Source: Simonsiella muelleri ATCC 29453 (lineage in GTDB: Bacteria; Pseudomonadota; Gammaproteobacteria; Burkholderiales; Neisseriaceae). From it: a stretch of DNA of 64,000 nt. A program made the position numbers and the translations under genes. The notes below the pieces were generated by a model. It did no database searches. It was not told the origin of the DNA and was given only the letters and a program-made list of their open reading frames with translations. Each line of letters begins with the position of its first letter. The first letter of the stretch is position 1. The stretch is taken from contig NZ_CP019448.1 of the NCBI RefSeq assembly GCF_002951835.1, positions 1,984,001-2,048,000 of the forward strand, written 5' to 3'. Shown piece after piece: positions 61,705-64,000 of the stretch.

Positions 61705-62853
61705 TTATTTTGCGCGATTGCTGCCTGAAACCATATCAAACAAAAATAAACGACAATCTAAGTTACCGTTATACAAAGGAATTTTGCGTTTTGGTTTCAA
61801 ACGCATGAGTTTAGGCATTTCCATGTCGCCTGTAAACATACCAACCGTCCAACCAGCATAACGCTGTTTCAGCCAGCTACCCAATTGCGGATACAATGCG
61901 TGCAAAGCCTGCACTTCCGCTAAACGCACGCCATACGGTGGATTCGATAAAACAATCCCTTTCTCGCCATTCGGTTGCGTATATTGTGCATCTAATATAT
62001 TGATTTCAATAAACATATCTACTTCTGCTGTCATCGCATTTTCTTGACAAGCGCGGGTCATGGCGCGGTCGTTGTCGCTTGCGCTGATTTTAGCTTGCGG
62101 TTTATCTTTGATTTGAGCGCGTGCTTCGGATTTGAGTTTTGTCCACAAGGCACGGTCAAAATTCGCCAATTTTTCAAAACCAAAACGGCGATTTAAACCA
62201 ACAGCGCGGTTTAACGCAATCCACGCTGCTTCAATCGCAATCGTCCCACTGCCACAAAATGGGTCTTGGAACGATTGCGAACCATCATAACCTGCCAACA
62301 ACAATAAACCTGCCGCTAAATTTTCGCGTAAAGGAGCTTCGCCTGTGTCTTGACGGTAGCCACGTTTGAACAAGGCTTCGCCACTGGTATCAATAAAAAT
62401 AGACACATTACGCTCGTCTAAAAACGCATGAATGCGGACATCTGGACGTGATTTATCAATACTAGGGCGTTCGCCGACTTGGTCACGGAAACGGTCGCAT
62501 ACGCCATCTTTAATTTTCAGCGCAATAAAATCAAGGCTTTTTACATTGGCGCGTTTGCCTTCCACTTTGACTTTGAATGTTTGGTTTACGTTAAACCATT
62601 CTTGCCATTTCAGATTTTTGGCAGCTTTGTAAATATCGTCTTCACTACGATAAGTGGTGCGCGTCAATTGTAATAACACACGGCTAGCGGTACGCGAATG
62701 TAAATTCACACGGTAAACCTGTGCCAATGTGCCTTTGCACGATGCGCCACCATCTGTCGGCGAAATATCGGTACAACCTTGTTGTTGTAATTCTTGTACT
62801 AGAATGGTTTCTAAACCACGTGGACAAGTGGCGAATAATGTGTAAATTGTCAT
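61705..62853 (-). CDS. THUMP-domain 23S rRNA methyltransferase, RlmL N-terminal type
   Basis: A 382-residue SAM-dependent methyltransferase. The N-terminal THUMP region (LETILVQELQQQGCTDI; VKGTLAQVYRVNL) binds RNA. PSIDKSRPDVRIHAFL near residue 130, DPFCGSGTIAIEAAWIAL near 200 (SAM) and VLSNPPYGVRL near 292 (NPPY) show an N2-guanine methyltransferase. It corresponds to the N-terminal half of E. coli RlmL/RlmKL (m2G2445) without the RlmK half. A DUS lies upstream of the start. Confidence 0.92.
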   Translation of the reverse strand: MTIYTLFATCPRGLETILVQELQQQGCTDISPTDGGASCKGTLAQVYRVNLHSRTASRVLLQLTRTTYRSEDDIYKAAKNLKWQEWFNVNQTFKVKVEGKRANVKSLDFIALKIKDGVCDRFRDQVGERPSIDKSRPDVRIHAFLDERNVSIFIDTSGEALFKRGYRQDTGEAPLRENLAAGLLLLAGYDGSQSFQDPFCGSGTIAIEAAWIALNRAVGLNRRFGFEKLANFDRALWTKLKSEARAQIKDKPQAKISASDNDRAMTRACQENAMTAEVDMFIEINILDAQYTQPNGEKGIVLSNPPYGVRLAEVQALHALYPQLGSWLKQRYAGWTVGMFTGDMEMPKLMRLKPKRKIPLYNGNLDCRLFLFDMVSGSNRAK

Positions 62854-62896
62854 ATTTATTTTTCTTTATAAGAATATTTTCAGGCAGCCTGAAAAT

Positions 62897-63109
62897 TTAA
62901 CGATACGAGTCAGGTGTCGCATTGGGCATCATCACCCACAAAATCAAGTAAATCATAATACCCGGAATCGCCACGCTTGCACACGAGGCAATCACAAACG
63001 CAATGCGAACCAAATTCGGCGACCAACCCAAATATTCCGCAATTCCCCCCATCACACCAGCAATCATACGATGATTATGCGAACGATGTAATTTCACTAA
63101 ACGTGCCAT
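62897..63109 (-). CDS. PspC-domain small membrane protein
   Basis: A 70-residue protein. HNHRMIAGVMGGIAEYLGW near residue 10 is the PspC motif, followed by one long hydrophobic helix (LVRIAFVIASCASVAIPGIMIYLILWVMMP). PspC homologues sense envelope stress. It stands without pspA/B, as is common in Neisseriaceae. Confidence 0.9.
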   Translation of the reverse strand: MARLVKLHRSHNHRMIAGVMGGIAEYLGWSPNLVRIAFVIASCASVAIPGIMIYLILWVMMPNATPDSYR

Positions 63110-63231
63110 GATTTTTTTCCTTATAAAAATGGTTGAAAGAAGATGCGTTTCATTTTACTGGCATTGGAGACAAAGAACAATTCAGGCAACCCGAAAAAAA
63201 ATCTTTCAGGCTGCCTGAATGTTATTTTGTG

Positions 63232-64000
63232 CTACCCAATCACTTTCCGCGCACTCGCAAACAAACGATACCACCCACTTAATTCGCTATCGCGCCAACT
63301 TTCAGGCAGCCACGACATCTGGGCGGTACGGTACACGCGTTCGGGGTGTGGCATCATAATGGTAACGCGCCCGTCTGTGGTGGTGATGCCCGCGATGCCT
63401 TTCGGTGAACCATTTGGATTTAAAGGATATTGCTGCGTAACTGCACCCAAGCCGTCTACATATTGCAACGCGATGTTCAATTCAGACGGCATTTGTCCGC
63501 CTAAATGCGCAAAATCGGCGCGACCTTCGCCATGACTCACAACCACAGGCAAAGCAGAACCCACCATTTCCGACAAAATCAAAGACGGCGATTGGGCAAC
63601 TTTGACCATGCTCAAACGCGCTTCAAATTGTTCGGATTCATTGCGTTTGAATTTTGCCCAACCATTTGAATTGGGGATAATTTCCGCCAAATTGCTGACC
63701 ATTTGGCAGCCGTTACACACGCCCAAAGTCAACGTGTTTGGATTAGCGAAAAATGCTGCGAATTGGTCGCGCAATTTTTCGTGGAACAAAATAGACTTCG
63801 CCCAACCTTCGCCCGCGCCCAATACGTCTCCATAACTGAATCCGCCACAAGCCGCCAACATCTGCATATCCGCCAAATTCACGCGCCCTGCCATCAAATC
63901 GGACATATGCACGTCAATCGCGTCAAAACCTGCGCGTTTGAATGCGGCCGCCATTTCAATGTGTCCGTTTACGCCTTGTTCACGCAAAATGGCGATTTTC
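63232..64000 (-). CDS. purL: Phosphoribosylformylglycinamidine synthase, C-terminal part
   Basis: Only the last 255 codons are inside the window; the gene continues past its right edge. It is the glutaminase domain of the large single-chain PurL: AILREQGVNGHIEMA starts the domain, GFSYGDVLGAGEGWA and LGVCNGCQMVSNLAEIIPN follow, with the Cys of the latter the active site, and PHPERVYR near the end supplies the catalytic His. A partial DUS lies in frame (RQLSGS complement) near the 3' end. Confidence 0.95.
   Translation of the reverse strand, partial: KIAILREQGVNGHIEMAAAFKRAGFDAIDVHMSDLMAGRVNLADMQMLAACGGFSYGDVLGAGEGWAKSILFHEKLRDQFAAFFANPNTLTLGVCNGCQMVSNLAEIIPNSNGWAKFKRNESEQFEARLSMVKVAQSPSLILSEMVGSALPVVVSHGEGRADFAHLGGQMPSELNIALQYVDGLGAVTQQYPLNPNGSPKGIAGITTTDGRVTIMMPHPERVYRTAQMSWLPESWRDSELSGWYRLFASARKVIG

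Overview
The window is chromosomal DNA from a member of the Neisseriaceae. The main evidence is about 50 exact copies of a 15-bp near-palindrome, TTCAGGC(A/T)GCCTGAA. This contains the 12-mer DNA uptake sequences (DUS) described for Kingella (AGGCAGCCTGAA) and Simonsiella (AGGCTGCCTGAA). The base composition is AT-rich. Gene content and order (tonB-exbB-exbD, pldA, cycA, ABC-F YbiT type, trimeric autotransporter with an extended signal peptide) fit the Simonsiella/Alysiella/Kingella side of the family. The genus itself is an inference. No rRNA, tRNA, CRISPR array, prophage or intact insertion sequence was seen.

Layout. 1-4.7 kb: pldA and tgt (minus strand), then mltG, a BolA-family gene and a DUF2459 gene (plus strand). 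4.76-20.2 kb: a single minus-strand aryl polyene (APE) pigment cluster of 18 tightly packed genes. It holds three ketosynthase-type proteins (one without a catalytic Cys), ketoreductase, dehydratases, two ACPs, an AMP ligase fused to a hotdog domain, two lysophospholipid-type acyltransferases, a glycosyltransferase, thioesterase, LolA-like carrier, MMPL exporter, lipoprotein, FAD oxidoreductase and phosphopantetheinyl transferase. No ammonia lyase, other starter-acid enzyme or methyltransferase is encoded in it. 20.2-26.3 kb: a lipoprotein gene (plus strand), then minus-strand housekeeping genes (malic enzyme, rsuA, yaaA, hotdog thioesterase, ygfZ, a small acidic protein, msrC). 26.6-29.0 kb: tonB-exbB-exbD, with tonB out of frame at a pair of poly-C tracts. 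29.1-40.8 kb: smc, fmt, a PLD-like protein, a class II glutamine amidotransferase, a lipoprotein, recO (minus strand), cycA, rbfA, thiN, cysK. 40.8-45.5 kb: MipA/OmpV-type porin and ruvB (minus strand), ybiT (plus strand), then an L,D-transpeptidase-like gene and a BamE-like lipoprotein gene (minus strand). 45.6-56.8 kb: one 3745-codon trimeric autotransporter adhesin whose stalk contains four nearly identical 1.6-kb tandem repeats. 56.8-64 kb: a 160-bp palindromic MITE-like element, purM, recD, two lipoprotein genes, an RlmL-like methyltransferase gene, a PspC-domain protein gene and the 3' end of purL.

The envelope theme is strong. The phospholipase, APE pigment, TonB system, porin, lipoproteins, L,D-transpeptidase and giant adhesin all act at the cell surface. 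The points most worth a second look are the poly-C frameshift in tonB, the 1608-bp adhesin repeats, the APE cluster without a starter module but with a halogenase-type fingerprint in its flavoenzyme, the full-length palindromic 160-bp element, a 100-bp hairpin element shared by the tonB and fmt upstream regions, and the many roles of the self-complementary DUS (terminators, stop codons, in-frame peptides).
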